Below are positions 22,099 to 34,363 of a stretch of 64,000 bases of DNA, in pieces. How positions within the stretch are numbered: position 1 is the first letter of the stretch; each line of letters opens with the position of its first letter. This DNA is from Mycocentrospora acerina (lineage: Eukaryota; Ascomycota; Dothideomycetes; Pleosporales). The translations under genes were made by a program, and so were the position numbers. The stretch lies in contig JAKUHH010000091.1 of NCBI GenBank assembly GCA_022701365.1, forward strand, positions 264,867-328,866, given 5' to 3'. The notes under the pieces are model-generated. The model was given only the letters and a program-made list of their open reading frames with translations, was not told the DNA's origin and did no database searches.

Positions 22099-24225
22099 GT
22101 TGAGAGAGATTGAGAAAAAGGGCGGAGATTGGCAATTCAGCAAAGAATGCAAAAGGCGGACCCGGTTGTGCTTGAAGCTGGAGAAGCGAGGAGCTGATGA
22201 GTTGCAAGTCGGGGAATAGGATCACAATATATCCTACCCCAAGTTTATGGTCGTGATGGACGCGCACAGACAATGCCCATCCAGACCCAAAGCCAAGGTC
22301 GAATTCGGTAGTGCATTGCTAGCTGGTGACTGAAGCGCCGCTACTAGTAAGCGTGATATGTTTGGTGCTGCATACCCCAGTGTGTAGCACCCGCGGGTTC
22401 TCCCATCTGATAGGCCTCGAGCATTCTAGCTCCCACATGATGCCGACATGGTGCCGGACAACCCTGCTATATCGGCGCATGCAGCCAATCACAAGAGATC
22501 CGATGCCGCGCTAAGAGAATATGCGCCCCAAACCCCAGTCTTGCCCCACACATTGTTGAGCCTCATGCTCAGTGAATCTTTCAGTTTGGGGCTCCGCAGC
22601 AATCTCCATGTGCGACTAGACGACCCCGTGGAGAAGGCCAGCGTGCAGAGACTGATCGCGGGGGAGCTGCCCACAAATCCTCACAACGTGTGCATAGAGG
22701 TGGATAAAGGGCATGCCCGTTTGATCGTCAACGATCTACTATGACGATGATGGGTGAACAAAATGCGATGAGCAGCCACAAAACCGCCGCCCACTCGAGA
22801 CGGTTCTAGCTTTTCGGCAGGCAGTCTTGGACGACCCAAGGTCTTGTGCACGTCGGACGGCAGCCAGTGACAGAGGCGGACGGGTAGGTCCGTGCGCGGC
22901 CAGTAGTGCGGTTACTAATGTGGGGTCTGAAGACATTGAAAATGTTGAGCGAACAGCTACGCGATGTTGTTGACCCAAATCTGGGCTCATGGTCAGTCGA
23001 CGAATTCAAGCCGACTCTTGCGCAAAGAACGTCCATGGCGCAGACGGGCATCCCAACACAGAGGGAATATTGCAGAGCTGATCCAACCACCCCGCCACTA
23101 CGCACAACTACATCGATGCCAAGCATGACCCAACGACGAATCAACAATGGGGATAGACGAGGGTTGCTTGGCTGTTCGCACGACTGTTGCTTGTCCCGAC
23201 TTCCCCTCTACAGGTCAAACCCAAACTCAAACTCAACTCAACTCAGCTCAACTCAACCCACAAGGCTGATGAGCCGTCGCACAACGATACACAACCCATG
23301 CTGGTCAGATCTCGACGCATTGTTTGCCTCTTTGCCACCCCTCACATATGACGATCCCCATATTCCCCAACTTACCCCATGAACGCTAGCCCTCTCCACG
23401 GTACTCCAGAAGCATCCGTATCCAACGTTAGCTTGCGTTAGCGGCTCTCGAAATCGAATCTCAACGCTGGCTTCTAGTGAGCTTCTAGCGCACTTCCATG
23501 CAGATTCATGCAGCAAGACACACAAAGCGCGTCCGAGTTTCCTCCCGTCAGGCAGCGCGTACGGCGCTATGACGTTCAGGTGAGCGCCGATGTGGATGTC
23601 GGCACTCGTGTGATTGGCTGGACGTCTGGCGATTCTGACCGGCCAAGGATGTCGGAGCCATTGTCGGAATGTTGCACATGACTCGCGCCGTATGTTTGGG
23701 TCACAGGCATCGGTTCACAGCCTGAAATGGATACCTTTTGTGGATTCTGGTGGGCTTTGTTGTGGTGAGATGAGGAGAAGCGGGAGAAAGCTGACCATCG
23801 CGCGACACACGGCTGTTGGGTTATGCAAAAATGTTGAACGTCTTATGTTATACTCAACGGACGCGAAATCGAAATTGGGCTCGTCTTTGCGAAGAATACG
23901 ATGCCACCAGACTGATCACACAACCAAGAAAACAAAGCAGCCCAACAGCTTCCACATCAGCAGTGCGTATGCATACCCACATACACAAGTCAACATGCAC
24001 TGCATAAGAAACCCACTTTTACCATGTACAAAACAAAACAAAAAGTGAACGAGCTAGGGACAAGGGTCGGAGGCACCGCATCACGACATCAACTCTACGG
24101 CAGCATCGCTCATCACAGGCTCGCAGCCGTCCTCATTCAAATTGTAGCATGCAGTGCGTTCAATAGAAGCCCTTCATGGATAGGAACAAGGCCAGGTCAA
24201 GTCGTTGCGACTGGAACTGAAGAGA
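22099..24225. other. Upstream region of the MFS gene, no supported gene
   Basis: About 2.1 kb of average-GC sequence with several overlapping small open frames on both strands (22448-22744, 22906-23382, 23614-24048), none with a domain or convincing codon pattern. A CTCAA pentamer repeat occurs at about 23223-23258. The part nearest 22099 is the MFS promoter and leader. Confidence 0.45.
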
Positions 24226-24686
24226 TCATGCAGTCCTGGGCAGAGATAACACCTCACGAGGATTCCTAGACGATGCAGCTGCCACGTTCATATCTCGCGT
24301 AGCATTGTCTCCCTGGTTCTCGTTATCTCCACTGATATTGCGTACGCAACCCCCCGCATTCACGACAATCTCGGGGTTGTAAAGACCCACTCGCCGATCA
24401 AAGCTACCTACTACACGCGTGACTGCTCTCGTCGTACTGCTGAAGATACGGAGAAAATCCCGCATATTGCAATCAAGACGCCAGAGAGGGATTTTTTGAA
24501 TTCGCCAAGAGAGATTGTTCTGTTGTGGCAATACAACCGGCCATATCCTTTCATTTCTACCATTGGCAAAAGAACTCGAAATGGAGGTGGGGCCGCCCAA
24601 AGGAAAATTCAAAGAACCTGAAACAATAGCAGCACGTTTCACACAGGCATCTGAATTTAGGCTGTGTCGACAATACATGCCCATCC
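24226..24686 (-). CDS. Doubtful 153-residue hypothetical protein
   Basis: An open frame of 166 codons without an ATG at its start; the first ATG (24686) would give 153 residues, MGMYCRHSLNSDACVKRAA.... The text looks more protein-like than its neighbours (FPLGGPTSISSSFANGRNERIW, RIFSSTTRAVTRVVGSF), with Cys near the N-terminus, but there is no recognisable domain. A 5' exon could be missing, since the frame continues upstream to a TAG. Could be a real lineage-specific gene or a relic. Confidence 0.25.
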
Positions 24687-24726
24687 TAGAAGTAATAGAA
24701 TAGACGTAGAAAGTATCACCTTCCAC

Positions 24727-25600
24727 TCTTACGCCAAGGACATGGCTAGATCCGGCTTTCTAGCTTACGCCTAGCTGTGCCGCTTGGATATGCTAATAGG
24801 GTCACCAATACACTAACCAACCTATTCTGGTGAAAAAGCTGCAAACTTTGGTCAGATCGAAAGAAGACTTGGTTGGTTCTAGAGAATACAAAGGTTCTTG
24901 GCATCAAAGTATTCACATGTGACTGCGGAGACTAAAAACTGCCGAAACTGTTCGTTCATTTATGTAACTCCCAAAAACACCTTCATAAACATATACATAC
25001 AGCCCATGGCGATCTTACTGGAAATAAGAAACAATCAAAAAGTAACTCGCACAAATAACTAACATCATATCCATCAGCTGCCAAGATTTCCTTTACAATC
25101 AACACACCTGATCAGTCAGCATTGAACAGTGACGAACATTCCCATGACCACTACATTCAGAATCCAAGGAATGGGTGCCGAGTTGTGGGGAACATCATGA
25201 ACTATCAGTAATCACTTCTCACTGGTCAATTCACCCACAGCGGGAATAAATGTCATCCATCAGGTGTCAAGTATGAGGAGCTAATGCAGGCGCATAAGAA
25301 GCAGCCAAACGGATGGTCCAAAATCACGACGGAAACAAAACCAGGAAGCGGGGACAAGTAGATAAGGATCGGCGATCTACATGTGCACCTCTGCAGCGGT
25401 ACCAACAGCCGAGTCTCGAAAACAGATCCGTGTGATCTGGGGTATGGTGGAGATCCCGAGCAGAGACTTGGAGAAATTTCCCTGCATTTCTACCGGAGGA
25501 AGACTATAAAAAGGGGAGCTAGATCACGCTAGTAAGAAGATAGATAAGCCACTGGTGCGTGGTACCAGAGGTTCTAGGCAGCTATACTTGTTTTAGAATC
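24727..25600. other. Intergenic sequence
   Basis: No gene seen on either strand. Base composition is still mixed, and becomes AT-rich at about 25600. Confidence 0.45.
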
Positions 25601-28600
25601 GGGCGGTTGTGGAAAGTGGCGTTAATCATTCAACTTGCGTTTGGTCGATCAGATACTTCAAAAAAATGCGATTGAATCTATATAACTGGAGAATAGGGAG
25701 TTTTAGAATTAGAATGGCGTAGCAGCTTTTGTCGTTCAACCGCCGTGCAGTGACTCTACATGAGGGATGGGGGACAAAAATTCAGTCAAGTTTCGAATCG
25801 AGTCAAGATTTCCCAAGAACAACAGCCGTATAGTAATTATACAAATATATTCTTCCAGTATTATGGTAGGGACATGAGATGTGTTAAACGTTGAGAATTC
25901 AGATGATGCAAATTTTTCCTCGCACATGGACTAGGGTGGAGATGAGCAATGACTTGGCTCTATAATGTAAAATGAACGTATCTATGTTCTTAAGAGCAAT
26001 GACTTAATTAATTCTCCAGTCTTTTATGCATTTGTTGTGATATTTTGGGAACTAATCTGCTAGATTGTCACCTTTGAGTTACAACACGTCCTCTGCAAGA
26101 TGAATATGCGTATTAAAAGTCTTGTCGTGTTATTCAGACACTGCTAAGATACGAATTTTTTTACAAAAAATGTAATTTGTATGACAACAATAAAAGAAGA
26201 TGATTTTTTTAAAGTAGACAATAATGTTACAGTGCATATAGGTTAGGGAACTATAAAACTTAAGACAAAAAATCTTGTCTTTAAGTTCTAAGCAACTTGA
26301 TAAGTTACTACTAAAATCGTAGAGATTACATGTTTTTCTTGCATAACTTAGGAGCTTTTTTAACAGCACTGCAGTAGTAATGACGCAGCCAAGAAAAGAA
26401 TAATTTGAACAAGGTCTAATTCCACTACAGAGTATTTAGGATTACTAGGACATTATAGTACACTCAGAATACCATTCTTTACACCTTTTAGCCTTGTTTG
26501 AAGGAAACAGAAAAATTACTCCATATAGTTGAGCTTCATATGTTCTTATGTATTGCAGCTTAGATCAGGTTTAGAACAGATTCAGGGGCAATTAGGGGGA
26601 TTCCTGATATCAGGTTAGGTCAGACAGGGTTTGGAGGGGCATTACGTTCTCCTTGTTGCAATATCTTCGCAGAATTTTCTAAGAATAATTGGTTGTCCAT
26701 TTCATCCAAAATTTTATAAGAATGAGGAGAAATAAATAAATTAAAAATTAAATAAGCATCTAATATAGTTAGTTTATGTCTGTATAGGTCGCTAAGTAGA
26801 AGTAGTCAAACATCTGGCTTAGCAGATGCCTGACAGGTTATAGCTACATTGGTTTTAATCTAGCAGCAACCAAATGCTTCCTGTAGCAAGCGTTATCTGA
26901 CTTTTTTCAATTATGACATTGCTTGTATTAGCCTTATTGTTACTCAGTCAACGTTTTTTTCTCACAATGCATAAAAGTGCGAGTGCTTAAAGTAACAATA
27001 TTGTAGAAAGGGGAGGTAAGTATTTAATAAAACTTATAGGAATAGTTTTTTTAAATATGGAGTTATTTTCTAGTTTTACTATTAATAATTGACTTGGACG
27101 TGAGTCAAGAAAACAAGCTTTGCTTCAAATAAACAGGAGTAAATAGAATTCAATATCTCTCTAGCTTAGCCTGTTTTCATGCATTAAAGGAGGATAACAT
27201 AATGACGATGAATAACTGTAATTAATCAAACAAGGGGATATGTGATTGACAGGCAGATAAATGCCAGCTGTTAAGATTGGGTATTATTTTCAAATAGATC
27301 CATCCTTCAAAGAGGCGTAATTAGAAAAATACACCCCGAATAACACAATATACCTTCTGCATTAATTTCGGTATACCACAGGAGAGGAGGCTACTTGAAA
27401 ACAGAACTTGTCCGCATATTAGCTCATTTAACTAGTCATACTGAAGATACAAGCCAAGACTGTTTACAAAACTGGTTCAGAAATGTAAAGGTGTTAAATC
27501 TGACGTTTAATCAGTACAATTGGGTGTAAATATTTGCAGGAGTATTGCGCTAACATTTCTCAATGTCAATCATATCTCACCTCAAGTCAGACTTTACTTA
27601 CATGATTTATCCTACTTGTATTCGTCATGTAGAAAAATCTAAATTCAATTAGCGCATTGAATTTTGAACTGATGCCACCAACCTTAGTAAGGTAGTGCTG
27701 CTAGGAACAATTTCAACTGCTTCGCTCTATGTATTTTTACTGCATGGAGTAGTAACGCGACAGCTTGTTGAGTGACTTTCTAAATCTCTACTTTTTTTTA
27801 TTGCATTAGCTCTCATGATTCTAGGCAATGGATCAACATCTTAAATTTAATGCAAAGATTCAGAGTTGTCTTTGCAACACAAATAATGCATGCTTATTTG
27901 TCCATAAAAGCGTGTCCTACTATTGCATGGTAAATTTCTTACAGTAGGCTATAATTTTAAATAAATTATGCATATTAAAAAGCCCGATAATTAATAAAAC
28001 AGCATTCTACTAGTTCTAAATTGTTTGTCAAGAGTAGAAAAGGTTTTAGCTTAAAAATTTAATGTGCAAATACGAAGAATAAAAAGTTTAATATAATGTA
28101 ACCTTATGTAATTAGATATCAGTAAAATAATTGCAATGACTATAGTTTCCACACGTATATCTAGTAGATTCTTAGGGAAAATAACTCAATTGCACTGCTA
28201 CTTACAAATACATCTTAATGTTAAATTTTTAACCGTCTAATAAAACAAGTTCAAAGTCCTCTATAGTTAAAAAACACAAGTTTAAAATATTTGACAATTT
28301 TTAGTAAATTAACTAGGACTTGACAATACTTATAGAGTGCAACTCTATGTCAGTTGTCTCGTTTTAAAACAAAAGAAAAGATAACCAAGCAACTTTAACC
28401 TTAAAACTATAGCAGCTAAATGTCAACCTTTTGTTTAAGCTCGCAGAAAATCTTTTCTGTTTTTTAATAGTAATCGACGTGCAATGATGAAGGGGATGTC
28501 CTTTATCTCACATTAATTACATCTAGTTTATCATTTGAATCAAAACCTGCATTGATTTAAATCCAGAGAGTGATAAGGAACTTCAAGTGATCCCATGCAA

Positions 28601-29597
28601 GTCATGACTGCTTAACAGCATAAAATTTTCATCTACTCCAATTACCTAGGTCATTGTGAATAAGAGGCCTTGTGAAAACATATTTTACCAGACCTATTTT
28701 TCCAACTTCTACAAAGATCAGAACTTTGTGGGATATGTATTTTGGCAGGTTTATTTAAGTATTTAAATTTATCAGAGCAGTAATTAATGTACGGTAAATA
28801 TAACTAATCTCTGTCTTCAGATCTACCATCGCAACGAAATAGTGGACAATCTCCAGTAAAAAATGTCCTCCTTTCGTCAACCTTCTGACACTACATTAGT
28901 TTGAAGTAGCAAGTCGCTCGTAAAAGCATATAAAACATATAAATTAAACATAGAGACATTACTACTACAATGCCAAGACAAGAGTCTAGTTGCAGTACCA
29001 TTTCCGTCACCAAAACTTACGTAATTCCGTAACGTAAGGTAATCTATACAAGAAGGAGAAATATTTCAGATTTACAGAAAACTCAGTCTCTGTAGGATTT
29101 CCAAGTTTATTTGAAATATCACATGTTTCTGAATCTGTGTAAGAAACCATGATGCTGAAAAGCCAGTTTCCTAATAAAATCTTATTTTGCACGTATAACC
29201 TAGATTCTTGGCGATGTTCTTCATTGTAGTGTTGTAAATTTAGAACCATCTGCCTTGCATATTCGAAATTTCACTCTCACCAATTGCATTTTGACAAGTT
29301 CTTAACAATAGCGATTTAAACGCCTCAATTTTACTAAAATAACAATCTAGTATTAACCACTTCTGAGTAAATTTTGTTTCTTGGCTTTCCATTCTGCTTA
29401 ACTTCGCTCGAAACTGAAAGAAATGACCACTGATAGCTAGTTTAACGAAAATACTTTGGTTGAAGAAATCAAAATCATTCTTCACAAAGACCAAGATTTA
29501 TGACTTCATCGAGTGAATGGAGCACAGTATCCTCGACTACAATCTTATCACAACCACTATACGCGTACCTCAAGTCTAAAGTCGCACTTTGCGACCT
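25601..29597. repeat. AT-rich block, probably RIP-degraded repeats
   Basis: About 4 kb of clearly AT-rich sequence packed with stops in every frame and rich in TA dinucleotides. I could not recognise any transposon protein in it. Two adjoining minus-strand open frames at 29007-29249 and 29240-29494 (for example NLQHYNEEHRQESRLYVQNK) are the only protein-like text; they are in different frames with no splice site that joins them well, so they may be a broken gene. Such AT blocks are usual products of RIP acting on transposable elements; the origin here is inference. Confidence 0.55.
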
Positions 29598-30325
29598 TCA
29601 TACGCTATTTAGAAGGCGCTCGATTGTTTCGAGATAGCGTAGACGTAGAGCCTCTGGTACATGAACTGTCATGGATCTGAGGGTGGCCGCATAACTCGCC
29701 ATCTCACTAACATCGAAAATATCAGGCTCCGCCATCACCTCAACATATTCTTCTGGAGCCTCCTTGATGGAACCAGGTGGGCTCGTAAGCGTCAAGTCCT
29801 CTTTGACTAGATTCAGAAGGTAATTTGACCAATCTACAGTACCCCTCAATGCGTCGTCTACCACTACATCATTTTCGACAACCTTCTGCTCGTCGCAAAT
29901 CGTACTAGAACCATCCATCTCTAAAGTGGAGAGTCCGGTGAAATCTTGTAGTTGTATTCGTTCCACGCTGTCCAAGTCCTTTCGTGTCACGGCTAGTGCT
30001 CTATCTGAATCTTCGCCTTCCATCTCTTCGTACTTGCAGACGCAATTCCAGTACATCTGCTTCGCAGCCATTTGGTAGTGGTCCGCATCGTCCCAGGTGT
30101 ATTGAACTGCAGTAATGAGGATACTGTTCTTGATGTACAAGTGAATGGGAAGCATGGAGTCGCTAAAAATGATTCTTAGAACCTGAAAGATGAGAGTAAA
30201 AAATAATCTTACGTCAGGTTGTGTTGAGCTGCTTCTATGCATTGGCAGTATCTCTTTTCATCGAACAGCTGTTGGGGATATTCATAGCGTGCCTGGTATT
30301 GTCTCTCGTATGAGGAATCTGACAT
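29598..30325 (-). CDS. Unnamed helical family protein, copy 3
   Basis: Predicted 225 residues from exons 30325-30213 and 30162-29598. The 50-nt intron falls after codon 37, phase 2, exactly as in copies 1 and 2. Shared text: YEYPQQLFDEKRYCQCIEAA, LPIHLYIKNSILITAVQYTW, DDADHYQMAAKQMYWN, RKDLDSVERIQLQDFTGLS. The rest differs from copies 1 and 2: instead of the IIPPTGG tail it ends in MTVHVPEALRLRYLETIERL, resembling YVPGSIKSRYTETIMRM of the large orphan at 15355. It sits at the border of the AT-rich block. No signal peptide or membrane segment. Function unknown. Confidence 0.72.
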
Positions 30326-30977
30326 CTTGGTTGATAAGAGATTCTGTCCGCGTTGGCGTTGTGTACTACGAGTAAGGTGAAGTAAGGAGGCCTTGAAGCG
30401 CGTTGGGCCGTTTGTTGGATGAGTTGGATCAGCGTGGGGAAGGTAGCACCATGTAACAAACTAGCAAAAACTTTTGTAGCAAGCCATGTGAGGTGAAAGG
30501 TAACAACGAACAAGTATGATATCATTACTCAAACTCTCTAGGCATCGCTTAGTTTGCTCACGTGTAGATAACATTTCACTCTCTTCAGCAAGGAAAACAG
30601 CAGTTGTGGTGAAAAGTAAAGTGATGATTAGAGGAATTTTGACTTCTGAATATTAAAATTTAGGTACAGTCTCCAATGTGTTCAAGCCCCAGACTGAACG
30701 TCCACGTATGCCCCAGACTGAACGTCCACGTATGCCCCAACGCCTATTCCCATGCAAGCAATACCGAGTATTGCGATACAACAAAAGCAAATATCAAGCG
30801 ACAACACATTCAACAGAAATACAAATCAAAGAAACATTGAGATTCGAACTAAAGAAACGCGATGATGACTTCCAAGGAAATTGATGGAAATGACAAGACT
30901 GAAACACGAGAAAAAAGACTAAACGCCGTCAAAATACAGAATGCTCAAACAGGAACAATAACCCGTCAAACTCCAAC
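30326..30977. other. Intergenic sequence with a short tandem repeat
   Basis: Holds the promoter of copy 3 and, near 30687-30745, a 24-base tandem repeat (listed separately). Small open frames at 30678-30884 and 30862-31089 overlap the zinc-finger gene or are repeat-derived. Confidence 0.5.
30687..30745. repeat. 24-base direct repeat, two full units
   Basis: The unit beginning GCCCCAGACTGAACGTCC occurs twice head to tail (30687-30710 and 30711-30734) without mismatch, followed by a short partial third unit. No coding context. Confidence 0.8.
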
Positions 30978-31523
30978 CTACCGATTACAACCACAAACAG
31001 GGCAAAAGTCTGGTGTAAGATTGCTATTTGCAGCATCACATTGTGCACAGATCCATGAACCAGGTGCAGGAGAACCAGCGCCACCATAGCTCGTGGAAGA
31101 CTTTGAGATGGCACATCCAGATGAAGATTTTACACCGATATTGCAAATGGGGCATACATCATACCAGTTGCGGTTTGGTGATCCACACTCTGGGCACATC
31201 CAGACGTCATCGGGGGTTGAAAATGTGTCGTAGGAGGGACCAATACCGCAGTGATTTGTGCGATGATTGGAAATTGCATGGACACCATGAGTGGTGTAAG
31301 AATGTTCATGAGCAGATGAGGCATCTTTTTCATTGGAAAAGTGTAGGTCAGAATACAGGGGAGAATAATCCGGCATAATTCCACCAGGACCAGCACAAGT
31401 GTAGCACCGAGCGTGATTACAAACGGGGCAAGCACCGTCTGCAAGGGCAATGAGATTTCCTCCGTTGCATCCACAACAAATCCACATGTCGTAGGGAACA
31501 ATGCTGCAACTATTCTGATCCAT
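30978..31523 (-). CDS. Protein with three RanBP2-type-like zinc fingers
   Basis: Single-exon frame of 181 residues starting at the ATG at 31523 (MDQNSCSIVPYDMWICCGC); the open frame upstream has no ATG. Three fingers follow the pattern W-x-C-x2-C-x3-N-x(6-8)-C-x2-C: WICCGCNGGN...CPVC at about residues 13-34, WMCPECGSPN...CPIC at about 107-126, and WICAQCDAAN...CPVC near the C-terminus. The second fits the RanBP2 consensus exactly. An extra pair, RCYTC, follows the first finger. The linkers are Ser/His/Gly-rich. RanBP2 fingers bind ubiquitin, Ran or single-stranded RNA in other proteins; which applies here is unknown. No signal peptide or membrane segment. Confidence 0.7.
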   Translation of the reverse strand: MDQNSCSIVPYDMWICCGCNGGNLIALADGACPVCNHARCYTCAGPGGIMPDYSPLYSDLHFSNEKDASSAHEHSYTTHGVHAISNHRTNHCGIGPSYDTFSTPDDVWMCPECGSPNRNWYDVCPICNIGVKSSSGCAISKSSTSYGGAGSPAPGSWICAQCDAANSNLTPDFCPVCGCNR

Positions 31524-34363
31524 TTCTATCGTGATGATGATGGGATATCGTGATGATGGTATATCTTGGAGATGGTTGTCCTTGTGGAGACTATAGGCCA
31601 AAAGGTCGAATAGTGGGATTGGTGTTGTCGGACAGACTGAATTCGTAGCGATAACCTGCTAGGCTAGGACCGGCGTGAGGTATTCTGAGATATTGGAAAT
31701 TTCCAGGATCTGGAAATTGCTGATGTTCAGGATTTTCAGAAAACGCAATCTTGTCCGTATGAACACTGGTAGAGCAGTGTTTGAATGGCAAACCGAGAAG
31801 GCGAGAGTGGTGCAGAAAAGAAGCAAAAACTGTGAGGACTCCAGAAGCAATGGTGAAGTTTTTTGTTGAGTTCAGCTAATGTTGAGTAGATTGAGATGAT
31901 GATGAGGAGCTTGATGAAGAATTGAAGACAACGAGAAAGTTCTTCTATATACACGGCGAAAAGAAAATGAAGCTGTTGAGGGACAACATGCATCTACTAT
32001 GTCTTTGGTCTTAATTACCATCATGTAGAAGGGGCGTACATTATCGTGAGTGCCCTTTGTTGTCCTGAATTGTCCCTCCAAGCCGTCCACCGCGTCTGAG
32101 ATGGAAGCTCCATTCTCAAATGATAGCATTGGCCGCTTTGTTATTCAAGCAGTGTGACGATGGAATCACTATATTGGAGGACAGTAGTTAAAAAGAAGTC
32201 ACCGTTTATTCCAAGTTTTTGGCAAAATCATGGCATCATGTGCTATAGTCTTGAGTAGATCTACTATACTCACCCAGGGGGTGACGCGCATACAGCCCTA
32301 TGAGAACAAATCCCACAACACTAGATTGTGTAAAATAAGTCAGTTAAGCTTCATTCACCAGTAAGCCTTTCTCACAACCCAAAACTCACAATAGCGGTGA
32401 AGAGCAGGCAGGAGCTGCGCAATTAATTCATCAAATAAGGTAGCAGCAGTACAACGAACACGTATACCAGGACCAAACTATATTTCTCGGAGAAACAGAT
32501 ATGCAGGAAAACTGATATAACTTCTGTGAATTACATTTTCGGTGTGGAAAATTCATATAGTGTTGGACACGTATATCACTTCATACCATCAGCGTACCCA
32601 ACGACAACCGTCACTACACTCTCTTAATTTCAGCCTTTAAATCCCATTCAAAATTATGTTTTTTATATTCAGCCACAAGATCTTACAGCCATGTTGCCGT
32701 GTGTTCATGAAAACGAAGAAGCCTGCACAAAGGGCGTCCCGGCAGGGCGTCTTACAAGGCTAAACGAGCCTGCACGGCTTTTTCAAGGCAACAGATTGAT
32801 TCAGCGGACCCGTTATATTGTACTAAAAGTCACAAGGTGGTTGGCGCCCTGTTTGCCTTTTTATGGTTACTATGAGTATTGCATAGCCGTGTAACTGCTC
32901 TTGTGACTTGCGGAGGACCATTCCATCGCTGTTGCTACCAATCACGACGAGTAACACATACTCCAGACTGCCGGATTATTGAGGGCGGAGGAGAATTGGA
33001 AAAAGATACAAAAAACTACTTACCATGAAAGTGGTTACGGATATTGAAGGTGAATAGAGAACACGTGATGAGTGCCTTCCGAGTTCGGCATATGACGTTT
33101 ACATTTACACCAGCCACAGCTATTCCTGCCAAGCCAAACTTTCCTCTCCGCTGTTCAGATCTCATCATGTATAGCGGTGTAGTGGTGTACTTCTGCTCGA
33201 CATTGGCATTCTACCCAGCGTTGGAGAACGCAGAAGCCGTATTGCTCACTGATTCCGCTTTACATATTTCCACGAAATCTTTACTACAACCACTCCTTCT
33301 TATCCATTCCCCTCTCTACTACCATCTCATCTCCTCAGTCTTCTTCCTCTCCCTTCTCCCACACATTCCTCATCTCAATCATATTGCTCTCGCCCTATTT
33401 ACCCAATCTCGTGTCTTTCCTACCCCCATCCCAATCCCAATCTTCATTTTCACTCCCTTTCCAATCATCGGAACCCGGCCGGCACACCGGCACCCAAGCA
33501 CCCACGACTTCTCTCCAAGCCTCTCCTCATCCACCTCAAGCCTCTCCAAGCCCTCTCCCACCTCCTTCCTGTCAAAAAACTCTCCGCATCTTGTCACATA
33601 GCTTAACCTACAATCTTAATCCAACCTCACTTTTCTTCCTCGTCTCTCCCTCCCACCCAACCCCCCCCCAGCATCATCCCTGCGCAACAAAGTCTTGGCA
33701 CAACTAGCTCCCTTTATCCCGATCCCGTTTTCTCTTGGCTTAAGCCATACTGCGAGTCAAGCAGGAATTGCGTAATGCCATGCGATGCGTTGCGACTTGG
33801 GCGCGTGCATTCGCTTCATCTCGTAACATGGGACGTGCGTGTCGTCAGAGCGTGGTATTTCGTAATAGTCGCGGGTGTTAGGTAAGAAGAAAGAACATCT
33901 CCCCCATGGGGTACCGGTGGCTCCGACGGTGGGGAAATTGCGGAGAGGAAGGTTTCTGGGGGGGCGTTCGAGGGATTTTTTTAGAGGGCGGGAGAAGACG
34001 GAAGCAGAAAGGGGGGGTGTGGCGGGAAGAGTTTTCATGGTGGGAATGAGGGAAGGGGATTTATGGGGTTTTTTACGAGGGGAGAGCTTAGGGGCCGTTA
34101 TGTCGTTGGTGGAGAGTGAATAGTGAATGGAAAATCATGGGCGCGGTGAAATTTGCGCTTAAATGACAAATATCATGGATGGGGGATAGAAGTGAAAAGA
34201 AAAATCATGGTTGAAATCATAGGGCGCAGGATTGAAAAGTGACCATTATCATTCGTTTTCATCTCTCTGCGCTAGATGCGCAACTCGACATTGGTATCAT
34301 AAAGTCTCGTGTCTTGACAAACAAACGTTCGTCCCAAAAACGAGCGAAAGTACAAAAGTGCAT
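31524..34363. other. Long intergenic region, no supported gene
   Basis: About 2.8 kb. Small open frames at 31872-32129 (-), 32691-32894 (+) and 33757-34038 (-) have no recognisable features. Bases about 33280-33720 are strongly pyrimidine-rich on the plus strand (CTCCC, TCTCC runs), which creates the long open frame at 33044-33601 but looks like low-complexity DNA. The right end is the 3' flank of the amino-acid permease gene. Confidence 0.45.

Noticed and set aside
5320..30734. Exact 15-base word CAGACTGAACGTCCA shared by about 5324 and the repeat at 30687
   Set aside because: One shared 15-mer is expected by chance in 64 kb, and the flanks do not align.
33044..33601. 185-codon plus-strand open frame
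   Set aside because: The second half is a pyrimidine-rich low-complexity tract that translates to Ser/Pro/Leu runs; no domain, and the opposite strand is open as well.
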